Numbered from the stretch's first letter, positions 55,892 to 64,000 are shown. The stretch: DNA of 64,000 nucleotides from Fomitopsis serialis (GCF_022376445.1 NW_025955000.1:1-64000); one strand, 5' to 3'. The notes: generated from the letters alone by a model not told the origin. Numbers and translations: made by a program.

Positions 55892-58054
55892 CTACTCGGA
55901 CTCGGAGTAGTAGTCAGCATCTTCAGAGTTACCCTCATCGTCGGCAGATAGTGCAGAAGAGCTAAGGGTATCCTCCATCTCAGACTGCTCGTAGTAGTCA
56001 GAGACTACTACCGAGTTAGTCTCCTCAGACCCAGATCTTCGTGAGTCCCACGAGCTAAGATGCTCGGACTCGGAGGGATACTCCGACTCAACATGGTCAG
56101 GGTACTCCTCACGAGTCATGGTACGAGGCTCCTCATCAGAGGAGTTGTACCAGTCGGACTCATCCACTGGTTGTTGACGAGGTGGTACAACAAGCCATCC
56201 CAGCTTGTTGTAGGCCCAATGTCGTACCATCTCCATAGGAAGTGGTGCAACGAGCCGAGGATCAAACTCGAGTGGAACCACTTCCAACTCCCTCTGGAAG
56301 TGGTCCCATGCTCGACAAGCTGCACGAGAGTATGTCCCTGGTCGTGGGGACATATCCTCGATGGCCTGCCCACAGCTAAGGGCTGACCTCTTGCAGTGAG
56401 CCCAGATGTCCCACTCGCCAGTACTTGCCGCGACATCAGCCTCGTCGAAGTCATGCTCAAGCTGGTCTGCAAGGAGGGTGAAGCACTCCTCACGCGACAC
56501 CTTATCCGTGGGCCATCGACTCACGTCGACAGTCACTGGGTGACCCAGTGCAGTCGGTACTCGGTTTAATCCCAGTACTTCGTGGCGCGAGGTACTGGTT
56601 TCCGAAGTGATGTCGCGGCTGCGACGATCACGAGTATCCTGCACCTCGATTCGATCACTCGACGCATGCAGTACAGGTGGTACCTGCCTCAATGTTCGAC
56701 GTGAAGCCCGTACGTCGACATTGGACGTACGGCCTGTGACTACATCCAGTTCCAGTACATCACTATGTGATGTACTGGCCACTCGCACGGTATCCTGCAC
56801 GTCGAACCCCTGGCTCACTGTGCGACTGCCTGATCTTCGCGTCGAGTTCCCATGGGTGATCCGTAAGTCGAGCTCACGGCTTGACATCCGTGTCACTAGG
56901 GGATCCGGGACCAGTACATCTTCGCGTGGTGTACTGGTCATGGTGTGGATCAAGCGGTGGCTGCTCGAGGCCCCGCTCCCTTCCCCTCTCAAGAGAGTAA
57001 CCCCCCTCGTAGAGGAGGTAGCTCCTCCTTGCGCTCGCGCCGGCTCGGTCTTGGTACCATCAGTTGTAGATGAACGTCGCCGTTCGCCTGAATCCAATGG
57101 TTCCGGCCTTCGCATCGACTGAGCTTTGAGTCCCTCGAGATAGATCTGGAAACCTTTCAATGGATCCCGGGAACGCATCTCCGTTTGGGCACGCGGCGAC
57201 ACTCTAGTAGTCGCACGAGTCGACGCACTGGGCATTTGCATCCGCAAGAACGAAGGTTCGTTCTCGCCAGGTGTCCCTGATCCTGGAGCCACGGATGTGG
57301 ATCCGCCAGTTCGCGTCGATCCATTCGACTGTGCTGGGTCCAGGGAAGATAACAGCACATCCATCTTGGATGTGCTCGGCGGTAGCTCCCGGTCTCGTTC
57401 GCTAGACGCAACAAGTACTTCGCAGTATTTGGGCTGGTGCTCGCCGTCGAAGTACACGTCCAGATCGCGTCGGTCTTGCTGAACGCGACGTGCCGGCAGC
57501 ACGTAGCGTCCCGACGGTCGCCATTCAGGTCCGGGTGCAGTCCGTCGTACGTCTACATTTGTAGACGTACCGGCTGACTGGCCACGATTCGCGGGATTGA
57601 GCTCGCCTGTATCTTCGTCGAGGTCTGTTGCAGTGTGACACGGCGGTGACACTGCAACTATAGTAGGTGAGCTGGCGAGTACCGTGAGGTACTTGCCTTT
57701 GACAGGAGAAATGTCGTGTCCTTGTGCGGCACCCACTGCACTTGACGCAGGCAGAGACTTGAGTACCTTATGGTACTCGCACTGCTCATGAGGGTGCTCA
57801 TCGGCACCTACCTCAAGCTTGATGCTTGATGTCGGTACTACACCTGTATCGGAGAGGTGGGACGCGCCGGTAGTGCCTGTGTGCACCCCGGGCGCGCCGC
57901 CGTGCGTGCCAGCGGATGCGATTGCGATGTCGCTCCGTGGTGTGGATGGACCAGTGTCGATTGCGACGACCTTCGGGGTGGTCGCGATCGGTGGTGGTAT
58001 CGGAACAGGGGTGGTGACGGCAGGGCGAGTACCGTGAGGTACTCGCTTTTCGAG
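55892..58054 (-). CDS. LTR-element ORF2 (no known domain)
   Basis: A frame open from 58054 to the stop at 55892 (about 720 codons) lies in the -1 frame relative to ORF1 and overlaps it by about 217 bases. There is no ATG near its start (the first usable codon is GTG at 57886), so expression would need frameshifting, splicing or readthrough. The product is polar: Ser/Thr/Arg-rich with recurring S-T-x(4-6)-V-L-x-L-D units, then a more folded-looking part (REECFTLLADQLEHDFDEADV...WDIWAHCKRSALSCGQAIED; ACRAWDHFQRELEVVPLEFDP; MVRHWAYNKLGWLVVPP) and an acidic, Ser/Tyr-rich tail. No pol motif is visible. Many of the repeated units are encoded by inverted repeats. Confidence 0.6.
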   Translation of the reverse strand, partial: LEKRVPHGTRPAVTTPVPIPPPIATTPKVVAIDTGPSTPRSDIAIASAGTHGGAPGVHTGTTGASHLSDTGVVPTSSIKLEVGADEHPHEQCEYHKVLKSLPASSAVGAAQGHDISPVKGKYLTVLASSPTIVAVSPPCHTATDLDEDTGELNPANRGQSAGTSTNVDVRRTAPGPEWRPSGRYVLPARRVQQDRRDLDVYFDGEHQPKYCEVLVASSERDRELPPSTSKMDVLLSSLDPAQSNGSTRTGGSTSVAPGSGTPGENEPSFLRMQMPSASTRATTRVSPRAQTEMRSRDPLKGFQIYLEGLKAQSMRRPEPLDSGERRRSSTTDGTKTEPARAQGGATSSTRGVTLLRGEGSGASSSHRLIHTMTSTPREDVLVPDPLVTRMSSRELDLRITHGNSTRRSGSRTVSQGFDVQDTVRVASTSHSDVLELDVVTGRTSNVDVRASRRTLRQVPPVLHASSDRIEVQDTRDRRSRDITSETSTSRHEVLGLNRVPTALGHPVTVDVSRWPTDKVSREECFTLLADQLEHDFDEADVAASTGEWDIWAHCKRSALSCGQAIEDMSPRPGTYSRAACRAWDHFQRELEVVPLEFDPRLVAPLPMEMVRHWAYNKLGWLVVPPRQQPVDESDWYNSSDEEPRTMTREEYPDHVESEYPSESEHLSSWDSRRSGSEETNSVVVSDYYEQSEMEDTLSSSALSADDEGNSEDADYYSESE

Positions 58055-61000
58055 TCACTGTCGGGTTCCTCGAAACAGGCGTCGAACGAAGAGTCCGACG
58101 TCTGCGTGTGAGTCGCAGGGACTTTGGGTACGCCGGTCGAGCGCACTCGCCCACCGATCGTCCCGCACGGCCTGTCCGTGCTGGGCTCGACCTGTAGGTC
58201 GCCCCATGGGTCGATCATACCGTCGACATGCGTGGTGGCTGCCACGATAACCGCATTGGTTGTCGTGGTCGTCACGGGTGGTGGTGGCGGTGTAGGAGGA
58301 GGTGGTAGAGGCGGGGGAGGTACCTCCGACATGGACGTACCTCTGTCTTTCGAGCTCGCAGGTTCGTCTCCTTCGCCTACACCGCACCCTTCCTCCCCTC
58401 CTCCTTCTGCCAGACCCTCCTCATCTGACTCCTCTGTCTCTGCACTCTCATCCACGTCCCCCTCGTCCCCGGCCTGATCCGCCATCCGTCCTGCACTCGA
58501 TCTCCGGAGTGCGCGCGCGACCTCCGACTCGTGGTGCCTCTCGTAGTCGCCACCGATGTCGGGAGCCGCGAAGGAGTCGATGGGGAGTTGGGTAGGGGTC
58601 CCTAGGAGCGAGCCCTCGACGAGAACTGTGAAGTTCTCGTCGGGTTGACGGTCGGGATGCCGTTCTGGTCTGTCGGGGTCCGTAAGCGCCGGCTGCTGCA
58701 CTGGCAGTAGTGCAGCAGTCGAGTCGCGATCTCGAGCTAGCGCGTTCATTGTGAATACGCAAGCGTCGGACTGCGCGTTCGCAGGAGCACTGGGGTCGCA
58801 GAGAGATTGGTGGCTGCTGACAGTGCCGAGGTCTAGCAGCTGAACCGCGTGCGGTTCGGCTGCGCATGGACGGTCGCTCTGACGCACGGCCGTTGGGGCG
58901 ATACGTGCGTCCTGGGTCGCATGCGTGACGGTTCGGCAGCCGTCTGCGTCGACGTCGTGGCAAGACGACTGTCGGTCGTAAGTGGGGTCGTCCGGGGAAT
59001 CTGCCAGTTGAACCGTGGATGGTTCAGCTGCGCATACCCGAAGGAGTTGTGTTTGCACGTCCGTTAGGGCGGTACAAGCTTCTCGCGGAGAGGTCATACG
59101 CTGAGGGTCGCTCGCCATAACCCTTGCGGGATCGAGCGCGTTGCGGGAGAGATCGTCGGGGTCGTCCAATGGCTCGGCCAGCTGAACCAAATGAGGTTCA
59201 GCTGTGCTGAAGCAGTCGGACGCCTGTACTTCCGTGAGGATGTGCAAGGTGTCTTGAGGCGCAGTTGAGTGCGCGATGCGACTGGCCGACGAGGAGTCAG
59301 CGAACACCGCGTCACATCCAGTCGAGGTTGAATGGGGCACATCGGACCTGCATCGCTGCTGGTCCGTTGTGCCGCCTTGCGAAATGAATAGTACGACCTC
59401 GCGGTCGTCCTCTAACACCGGCGCTCCGTCTTGCAGAGTGGGGGGTACGATCCTTGGGTCGCCCCGCGGCGCGATCGTACCCTCTCCATCGCTAGCAATG
59501 CGCGCGGCGAACTTCACGTTCGTCGCTACGATTGCCTGTGCGGGCACCGTCAAGGAGGGAGATATCGAGGCGGATACGTCCGTCTGGGGCGTATCCGCTA
59601 CTCGATATCCGGTCGAGAAATTATGGGGCACGTCGGACGTGCAGTACTGCGCGTCCGTCGTATTGCCTTGCAAAGTGGAGGGTCCGGGTACGACCTCAGG
59701 GTCGTACCGCAGCTCCCGTGGGACATCCGGTACGACTTCGCAGTTGTACCTGTGGGCGGAAGTGCCATATTCGTGGCCAGTAGTGCGCACGACGAGCCTT
59801 ACGTTCGTCGAGACGCCTACTGGCGCGGATACAGGGGGCATGGAGGGTACGACCTGGAGGTCGTCCCGCAGCACCTTGGGCGTGCTACCACCCGGAACAT
59901 CAGGTACGACTTCGCAGTCGTGCCTGGGGACGTAGTTGCCATCTTCGTGGCTAGCAGTGCGCACGACGAGCTTCTTGTTCGTCGCTACGCCTGCTAGCAC
60001 GGGCACGGGAAGCGGGGGCTGCGATGCAGGAACGTACAGTGAGTACGTACCTGTGGTGGTCGAGCCTTCGGGCTCATGCTTCCTGCTCGCCCAGCACCCT
60101 TCCTCCCTCTGTCCCTGCGTTCCCTCCTCATCCTCGCTACTCCTCTGCCCCCTGTCCTTCTTCCGTTCTCCTCGATCTGCGTTGTCCATGGTCCGCTCAG
60201 TCTCGCTACTCGGCGTTGGACTTGAACGCGCGTCGTTCAAGTCCTGGGTCGCGTGGCTGGGTTGCGTGTCGCCAGAGCCGCGGTATCGGTCGCCAGAGTT
60301 ATCGGACTCGAGGAGGGGACCACCCAAGTCGAGGCGAGAGGCAAGAGGGGAGAGGTGAAGAGCCGGGGATGGAGGAAGTGGCGATCTGGTACCGGGAGGT
60401 ACCAGGTCGGTCGCCACTGACTGGACTGGCGGTAAGTCAGCCAGCCAGTCGCAAACACGAGTTCGCACTCGCGTTGGGACGGCGCGCGCGTCTGGTTCGC
60501 CAGACGGGCGCTCGAGGTGGCTGCCCAGAGAGTGGAGGTGGTCGAGAACGGCGGGTCGGTGGTGGCGGTCGAGCGTAGTGCGGTAGGCGCTAGCACGCGG
60601 GGCGCTCGCCACGGACTCGTGACGCTCAACGCTCGTAGCGTTGAGCGCGTCGCGCGTCGCGTCGAGCCGGCTGCTCGTCGTGGCGCGCACGTCGTTCGAC
60701 AGTGGCAATATATTTTTTGTATCGCGGCTCATTTCTGAGCGCGCGACGAGGGTATCTAGGGGCGTGGGCTCGCTTCCACTGTACATAGTACTACTACTGT
60801 AGTACTGTGTGCCTATACCCTCCCGAACCTGGAGATGCGTCGACTCGACGCACCGCTCGCTCAGTTCGGGTTCGAGCTCGGCGCCAGGCCTGTCGTCGAA
60901 CTCGGCGCGTGCACCATCCTTCGGGAGGGTGCCCGGCTTCGCTGCTTGGGCTGGAGCTGCCCGGGATAGTGTTTCCGGGTGGCTCTGAGCAGACCCAACG

Positions 61001-61398
61001 GTGGGCTCGGGCTGCTCTGTGCCCAGTGCGTGTTCGACCTCACGGTCGGACGGCGCCTGCTCCGTGGGTGCTCCGGCTGAGTTCTCCTGGTCGGAGGACT
61101 CAGTCCGAGCGGTCTGCGCGCGCGATGAACGGCCGCTACTGCTGCTGCTCGCCGCCGACAGTGCCTCGTCGACGGCGTCCATCAGATCCTTGCGGGTCTG
61201 CTTGGACTCTTCGAGCGCGGCATTAATCCGCTGCTGACTCGCCGCGGCTTCGGCGAGTGTATGCTCGAGCCGCTCTTGGCTCGCGGCGAGCTTGGACTTG
61301 ATCTCCGCTCGCAACGCCTTGAGCTTGCTGCGGGTTCCACTACGGGTTCCGCGGTTGCTCCGGGTTGCTTCGGAGGGGTTGGTTGTCGATCCAGACAT
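57838..61398 (-). CDS. LTR-element ORF1, Gag-like position (1186 aa)
   Basis: The ATG at 61398 opens 122 bases inside the 5' LTR, the usual place of Gag. Residues 1-90 are basic and then a predicted coiled coil (SKLKALRAEIKSKLAASQERLEHTLAEAAASQQRINAALEE), as in many Ty3-type Gag N-termini. The remaining 1,100 residues are low-complexity and contain two diverged repeat families: units with TNxRLVVRTxxHExGT..HRxxCEVVPDVP..DDLxVVPS (about 59.3-60.1 kb) and units with CAAEPHxVQLxDxxDDP (about 58.7-59.3 kb). A Pro-rich segment (PPPPLPPPPTPPPPP) lies near the C-terminus. No capsid, zinc knuckle, protease or polymerase motif was recognised. Its length without a stop, despite repeat expansion, argues that it is translated. 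Confidence 0.6.
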   Translation of the reverse strand: MSGSTTNPSEATRSNRGTRSGTRSKLKALRAEIKSKLAASQERLEHTLAEAAASQQRINAALEESKQTRKDLMDAVDEALSAASSSSSGRSSRAQTARTESSDQENSAGAPTEQAPSDREVEHALGTEQPEPTVGSAQSHPETLSRAAPAQAAKPGTLPKDGARAEFDDRPGAELEPELSERCVESTHLQVREGIGTQYYSSSTMYSGSEPTPLDTLVARSEMSRDTKNILPLSNDVRATTSSRLDATRDALNATSVERHESVASAPRASAYRTTLDRHHRPAVLDHLHSLGSHLERPSGEPDARAVPTRVRTRVCDWLADLPPVQSVATDLVPPGTRSPLPPSPALHLSPLASRLDLGGPLLESDNSGDRYRGSGDTQPSHATQDLNDARSSPTPSSETERTMDNADRGERKKDRGQRSSEDEEGTQGQREEGCWASRKHEPEGSTTTGTYSLYVPASQPPLPVPVLAGVATNKKLVVRTASHEDGNYVPRHDCEVVPDVPGGSTPKVLRDDLQVVPSMPPVSAPVGVSTNVRLVVRTTGHEYGTSAHRYNCEVVPDVPRELRYDPEVVPGPSTLQGNTTDAQYCTSDVPHNFSTGYRVADTPQTDVSASISPSLTVPAQAIVATNVKFAARIASDGEGTIAPRGDPRIVPPTLQDGAPVLEDDREVVLFISQGGTTDQQRCRSDVPHSTSTGCDAVFADSSSASRIAHSTAPQDTLHILTEVQASDCFSTAEPHLVQLAEPLDDPDDLSRNALDPARVMASDPQRMTSPREACTALTDVQTQLLRVCAAEPSTVQLADSPDDPTYDRQSSCHDVDADGCRTVTHATQDARIAPTAVRQSDRPCAAEPHAVQLLDLGTVSSHQSLCDPSAPANAQSDACVFTMNALARDRDSTAALLPVQQPALTDPDRPERHPDRQPDENFTVLVEGSLLGTPTQLPIDSFAAPDIGGDYERHHESEVARALRRSSAGRMADQAGDEGDVDESAETEESDEEGLAEGGGEEGCGVGEGDEPASSKDRGTSMSEVPPPPLPPPPTPPPPPVTTTTTNAVIVAATTHVDGMIDPWGDLQVEPSTDRPCGTIGGRVRSTGVPKVPATHTQTSDSSFDACFEEPDSDSKSEYLTVLALPSPPLFRYHHRSRPPRRSSQSTLVHPHHGATSQSHPLARTAARPGCTQALPARPTSPIQV
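58025..58046. repeat. Hairpin at the start of the ORF1/ORF2 overlap
   Basis: The perfect 9-bp arms GCGAGTACC and GGTACTCGC have loop GTGA. On the minus strand it follows an AAAA run (58050-58047) at the point where the -1 frame first becomes open. Confidence 0.85.
58617..58642. repeat. Perfect 11-bp hairpin in ORF1
   Basis: The arms CGACGAGAACT / AGTTCTCGTCG have loop GTGA. This is one of at least 25 similar structures between 55.9 and 61.0 kb. Confidence 0.85.
60623..60647. repeat. Perfect 11-bp hairpin in ORF1 (3-nt loop)
   Basis: CGCTCAACGCT-CGT-AGCGTTGAGCG. Confidence 0.85.
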
Positions 61399-61519
61399 CC
61401 TGTCGAGGTCTTCCTGGGCCGACTAGAGGGTTTGATAGAGCATAGAGTTCGAGTTTCGAGATGTTGTTGCCTAGAGTAGAAAATCCCCAGAATAGAAGCT
61501 TTTCTGGAGCGCAAAAAAG

Positions 61520-61720
61520 TGTAAGGCGCCTTACTCGTCGTGCCTCGTATGCGCTGCACCCAGTCTCTATTCAAGAGGTACTGTCTACAGATTGCATACA
61601 AAGGCGGTGACGAGGTAAAGGCTGAGGACTTGTAGGTGCACTGGCGCGCCATACGAGTCCTCGAGCAAACAAAGACAAACATTTAATGTAAGACATACCG
61701 TAACGGGAATATCCGTTACA
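61520..61720 (-). repeat. 5' LTR (201 bp)
   Basis: Identical by reading to 55461-55661. On the minus strand it begins TGTAACGGATATTCCCGTTA and ends CCTTACA. Confidence 0.9.
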
Positions 61721-63146
61721 CTCAGCCTCTTCAGAGCGTGTACATGCTCGATGAAAGTAAAGGTACGTCCAAACTTGGTAATATACATTATGACGAAACG
61801 TCGTACTCACGCCCATTCAGTTCCAAGCGCAGGGAAGGTGTATGAAGACCTCGCGAAGATGGAAATCACACCCAAGGGGAAGTTCGCGGCCGCAGCAGCA
61901 GACAAGGTACCACAGGGGACGACAAACTTCTTCATTAAGGCACTGGATCTTGAGAAGCGACAGTAAGTCTACGTACATCCCAATAAGGAGCTGGATTGAC
62001 GCCGTCTGCAGGTACGAACTTCGTACGAAACTCAAGAAGGCGTTAAGAGGCCATGCCGAACTGGTGGAGGACGACTCGGGGGTCGCTGGAGTCGGCACCG
62101 AGCGACGTGTGCTACGTCGTGAATTGGAGAAGTGGCGCGACCTTCAGAGCTCGCTCATGCCTCACATCAACTTCCCAGACGTCGACGGCGACGACGGCGA
62201 TGACGACGATCACGACGACGACGACGACGACGGGGGTAGCGGTCGGCCTGAAGACGAGCCTCTCGCCCTCCCATCCGACTTCTCGGCAGCTGAGCGCAAC
62301 ACGCTCGGCCTGGAGGCGCAGGCGGTCTTCGAACGCCGTGTTCGACATGGCCGTGCGTACGACCTTCTCGCTGCAGTCAAAGAGTCTATCAATCACCAGG
62401 GCGCATTCCTCGAGGACAAACAAAAGCACGCGCGTGGTCAGAAAGACAACACTCGCTCTCAAAAGCAGGTGTCCAACGCGACCGCACGCACGCGCATGCT
62501 GGCCGGGCTCTACAATTACAACCGCGACCGCCTCATTGCATTGAGCGATGGCATTGCGGAGGACGTCCTACAGGCGATCAACATGGAAACGGACCTCAAG
62601 AGTAAGAATTGGCGCAAGCCGCGACAGCAAGGGGACAGCCGCGAAGAACGGGCATGGATCTGGACGGTCATCCCCCCGTGGACGACCGAAGACGATGCGG
62701 AAGCATGGGAACTCGAAGGCGAGTGGTTCGTCTATCCCAATTGCTAGTACTAACAACTCGCTAGTCGACCGGGTACAATGGTTCCGCGCTCGGGCGGAGG
62801 TGAAGCGAGTGAACGAGGAAATCAACAAGCTTCATGCCGAGTTCAAGAGGACGATCCTCGGTTTCAAGAACATGTCTAGAGCTTGGGAACAGGTCTCGGC
62901 GAAGGCAGGGTTGTCCGATGGGGCGAGAGCGTATGCGCTGAGGAAAGTGAATATGTTCAACAAGCTAAGCGTCCAATGCGCGGACGTTTTCGGGACTACA
63001 CGAAAGGATGCCGCAGAGAAGTGGGACTACTCGATTGTAAGTTCCAATTAATGATGCGGGCACCGACTCATGTTCATTCCCTCCAGTCCTCAAGTACATC
63101 CACGCCAGCTGACACCGGCCAGGGGAAGGGGAAGGAGAAGGAGTAG
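61721..63146 (+). pseudogene. KDZ transposase C-terminal remnant
   Basis: This is the last part of a KDZ (Kyakuja-Dileera-Zisupton) transposase. Exons read SVYMLDES, VYEDLAKMEITPKGKFAAAAADKVPQGTTNFFIKALDLEKRQ, an acidic linker encoded by a GAC run (62190-62235), then LEAQAVFERRVRHGRAYDLLAAVKESINHQGAFLEDKQKHARGQKDNTRSQKQV (the conserved RxGxAxDxLxxVR...RGQxxNTR pattern), MLAGLYNYNRDRLIAL, ERAWIWTV, and WFRARAEVKRVNEEINKLHAEFKRTILGF...AYALRKV. It ends KGKEKE with TAG at 63146. The entire catalytic core and the cysteine cluster expected upstream are absent, because the LTR element begins immediately to the left at 61720. Within the preserved part no stop was noticed. Confidence 0.7.
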
Positions 63147-63244
63147 GGAGAAGGAGAAGTCGTGGTGCGGTAGGGTGGATGCGAAGGATGGCGATGCTAG
63201 GTGAGTACGTACTATGTATGCTTCGTCAATGTGCTTCCTCTTCT

Positions 63245-63367
63245 CTACCCGCCACCCCGCTATCGACGTCGCCGTCCTACCCGCCACCCCGCTATCGTCG
63301 TCGCCGTCCTACCCCCCATCCCGCTATCGTCGTCGCCGTCCTACCCCCCATCCCGCAAGCGTCGTCG
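63245..63367 (+). repeat. 32-bp tandem repeat, about 3.8 units
   Basis: CTACCCGCCACCCCGCTATC plus GTCGTCGCCGTC units are in tandem. Two early units have CCCGCCA and two later ones CCCCCCAT. Confidence 0.85.
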
Positions 63368-63779
63368 TCAACACCGAGCTTCGTTGAAGCTCCATGCGCA
63401 GCGCTAATGCTCGCCACATTGATATTTACGCGTCGACACGCACCCTGTCTGACTGCGTGCTTTGTACGTCGAGCTCACTGGTCTTCTTCTGTCAGGTATC
63501 TACAGCAATGCGTTGTAGGAGGCTGAGGGGGCGGGGCGTGGGCGATGGCAGTATCTAGGTGAGTCGAGTTCCGTCTCGACCTATGCATGCTTCGACGGGT
63601 CTACTGCCGGTGCTCCTGCGTTGTCATTCGCTCAGTGACCGCATCTGGTGGTTTGTGGCCGTGGCATGTGCGCAGTACGGTCGCGCGGTCATTTATTGTG
63701 TATTAATGTTTATTGCTCCGCACAGGGATTGTTTTCCGAGATCCTCGAGTGCGTTGATGCGACGATCGTGTGGATGCGA

Positions 63780-64000
63780 GGGGTGACAGCTGGATTAGTC
63801 GCGAGCTAATCGAGGATTACTGGCGAGCTAATCGAGTGACTTACGATGGCTCAGCTATGGCATTGGGAAGTAATCTACTGTCTTCGTGACTGATTCCTTA
63901 TGGCTTAGTATGTACTCAGAGTGTTTCTTCTTGGTTGATTTGTACTGGCTTAGCATGTCTTCGTGGTTGATCAGTAGTGGCTTAGCATGTCTTCATGGTT
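63780..64000. repeat. Short degenerate repeats at the right edge
   Basis: GCGAGCTAATCGAG occurs twice (about 63800-63840), and TGGCTTAGCATGTCTTC occurs twice near 63950-64000 with a diverged TGGCTTAGTATGTACTC before them. The array continues beyond the window. No gene is seen from 63147 to the end. Confidence 0.6.

Larger units (their letters stand above)
55461..61720 (-). mobile_element. Non-autonomous LTR retroelement, hairpin-rich
   Basis: Two 201-bp direct repeats (55461-55661 and 61520-61720) read as identical base for base and begin TGTAA / end TTACA in either direction. On the minus strand a purine tract (GTGGGGGAGGG, 55672-55662) sits directly before the left LTR, which makes minus the sense strand and the right LTR the 5' one. 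The 5.86-kb interior holds two long overlapping ORFs, but no protease, reverse transcriptase, RNase H or integrase motif was seen. No tRNA-type TGG primer site follows the 5' LTR. The 5-bp flanks (GCGTG and CTCAG) differ, so there is no target-site duplication. Identical LTRs imply recent origin. It would need trans-acting enzymes, like large retrotransposon derivatives. Confidence 0.8.

Noticed and set aside
61182..61682. 166-codon ORF running from the 5' LTR into the Gag-like region
   Set aside because: Its C-terminal half is simply the other frame of the ORF1 coiled-coil region, and its start is inside the LTR; the 1186-codon frame is far better supported.
55461..61720. Reading the LTR element as an autonomous Ty3 or copia element
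   Set aside because: No DTG/DSG protease, YxDD reverse transcriptase, RNase H or integrase motif could be found in either ORF or any other frame of the interior.
1..64000. tRNA, rRNA, telomere repeats, CRISPR arrays
   Set aside because: No cloverleaf with a plausible GGTTCRA arm, no TTAGGG array, no regularly spaced repeat-spacer pattern; the regularly spaced hairpins in the LTR element lack constant repeats and spacers.

Overview
The window looks like nuclear DNA of a mushroom-forming basidiomycete (Agaricomycetes; a polypore-like species is possible but is only inference). Coding stretches are split by 45-65 nt introns with GTRNGT donors, CTRAY-like branch sites and CAG acceptors. The gene families present (Plavaka and KDZ transposases, TET/JBP-like dioxygenases, DUF6532-type proteins) are typical of agaricomycete genomes. 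No rRNA, tRNA, CRISPR or bacterial-type signal was recognised.

Layout. 0.7-4.1 kb (-): Plavaka transposase copy A, broken by a one-base frameshift. 5.9-8.7 kb (-): DUF6532-like gene copy A. 9-12 kb: GC-rich low-complexity arrays carrying a repeated hairpin element. 12.0-14.9 kb (-): TET/JBP-like dioxygenase copy A. 17.0-18.6 kb (-): Ran1/KSP1-like protein kinase, the most host-like gene. 19-35 kb: a graveyard of decayed fragments (cytochrome c heme lyase, inositol-3-phosphate synthase, FAD monooxygenase, cytochrome P450, Ty1/copia polyprotein, phosphomevalonate kinase, a cyclin in inverted duplication, GH55 glucanase, PPS1-like phosphatase) embedded in dispersed repeats. 38.4-40.7 kb (-) and 45.1-47.0 kb (+): two members of an unnamed gene family, here called X. 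41.5-44.9 kb (+): Plavaka copy B, apparently intact. 47.3-50.3 kb (+): TET/JBP-like copy B. 50.7-51.1 kb: 2-isopropylmalate synthase remnant. 52.4-55.5 kb (+): DUF6532-like copy B. 55.5-61.7 kb: an LTR element with two 201-bp LTRs that read as identical and no recognisable pol. 61.7-63.1 kb (+): KDZ transposase C-terminal remnant.

Two themes stand out. First, Plavaka, family X, TET/JBP-like and DUF6532-like genes each occur twice, in opposite orientation at the two ends of the window, with a KDZ remnant beside one set. This suggests a transposon-linked neighbourhood that includes putative 5-methylcytosine oxidases. Second, short near-perfect inverted repeats are unusually common. Dozens punctuate the long ORFs of the LTR element, a hairpin element with compensatory changes occurs six times, large palindromes lie upstream of both Plavaka genes, and one pseudogene shows a 14-nt insertion that is an exact inverted copy of its neighbour. 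All coordinates and alignments were made by eye; exon borders and family assignments are predictions.
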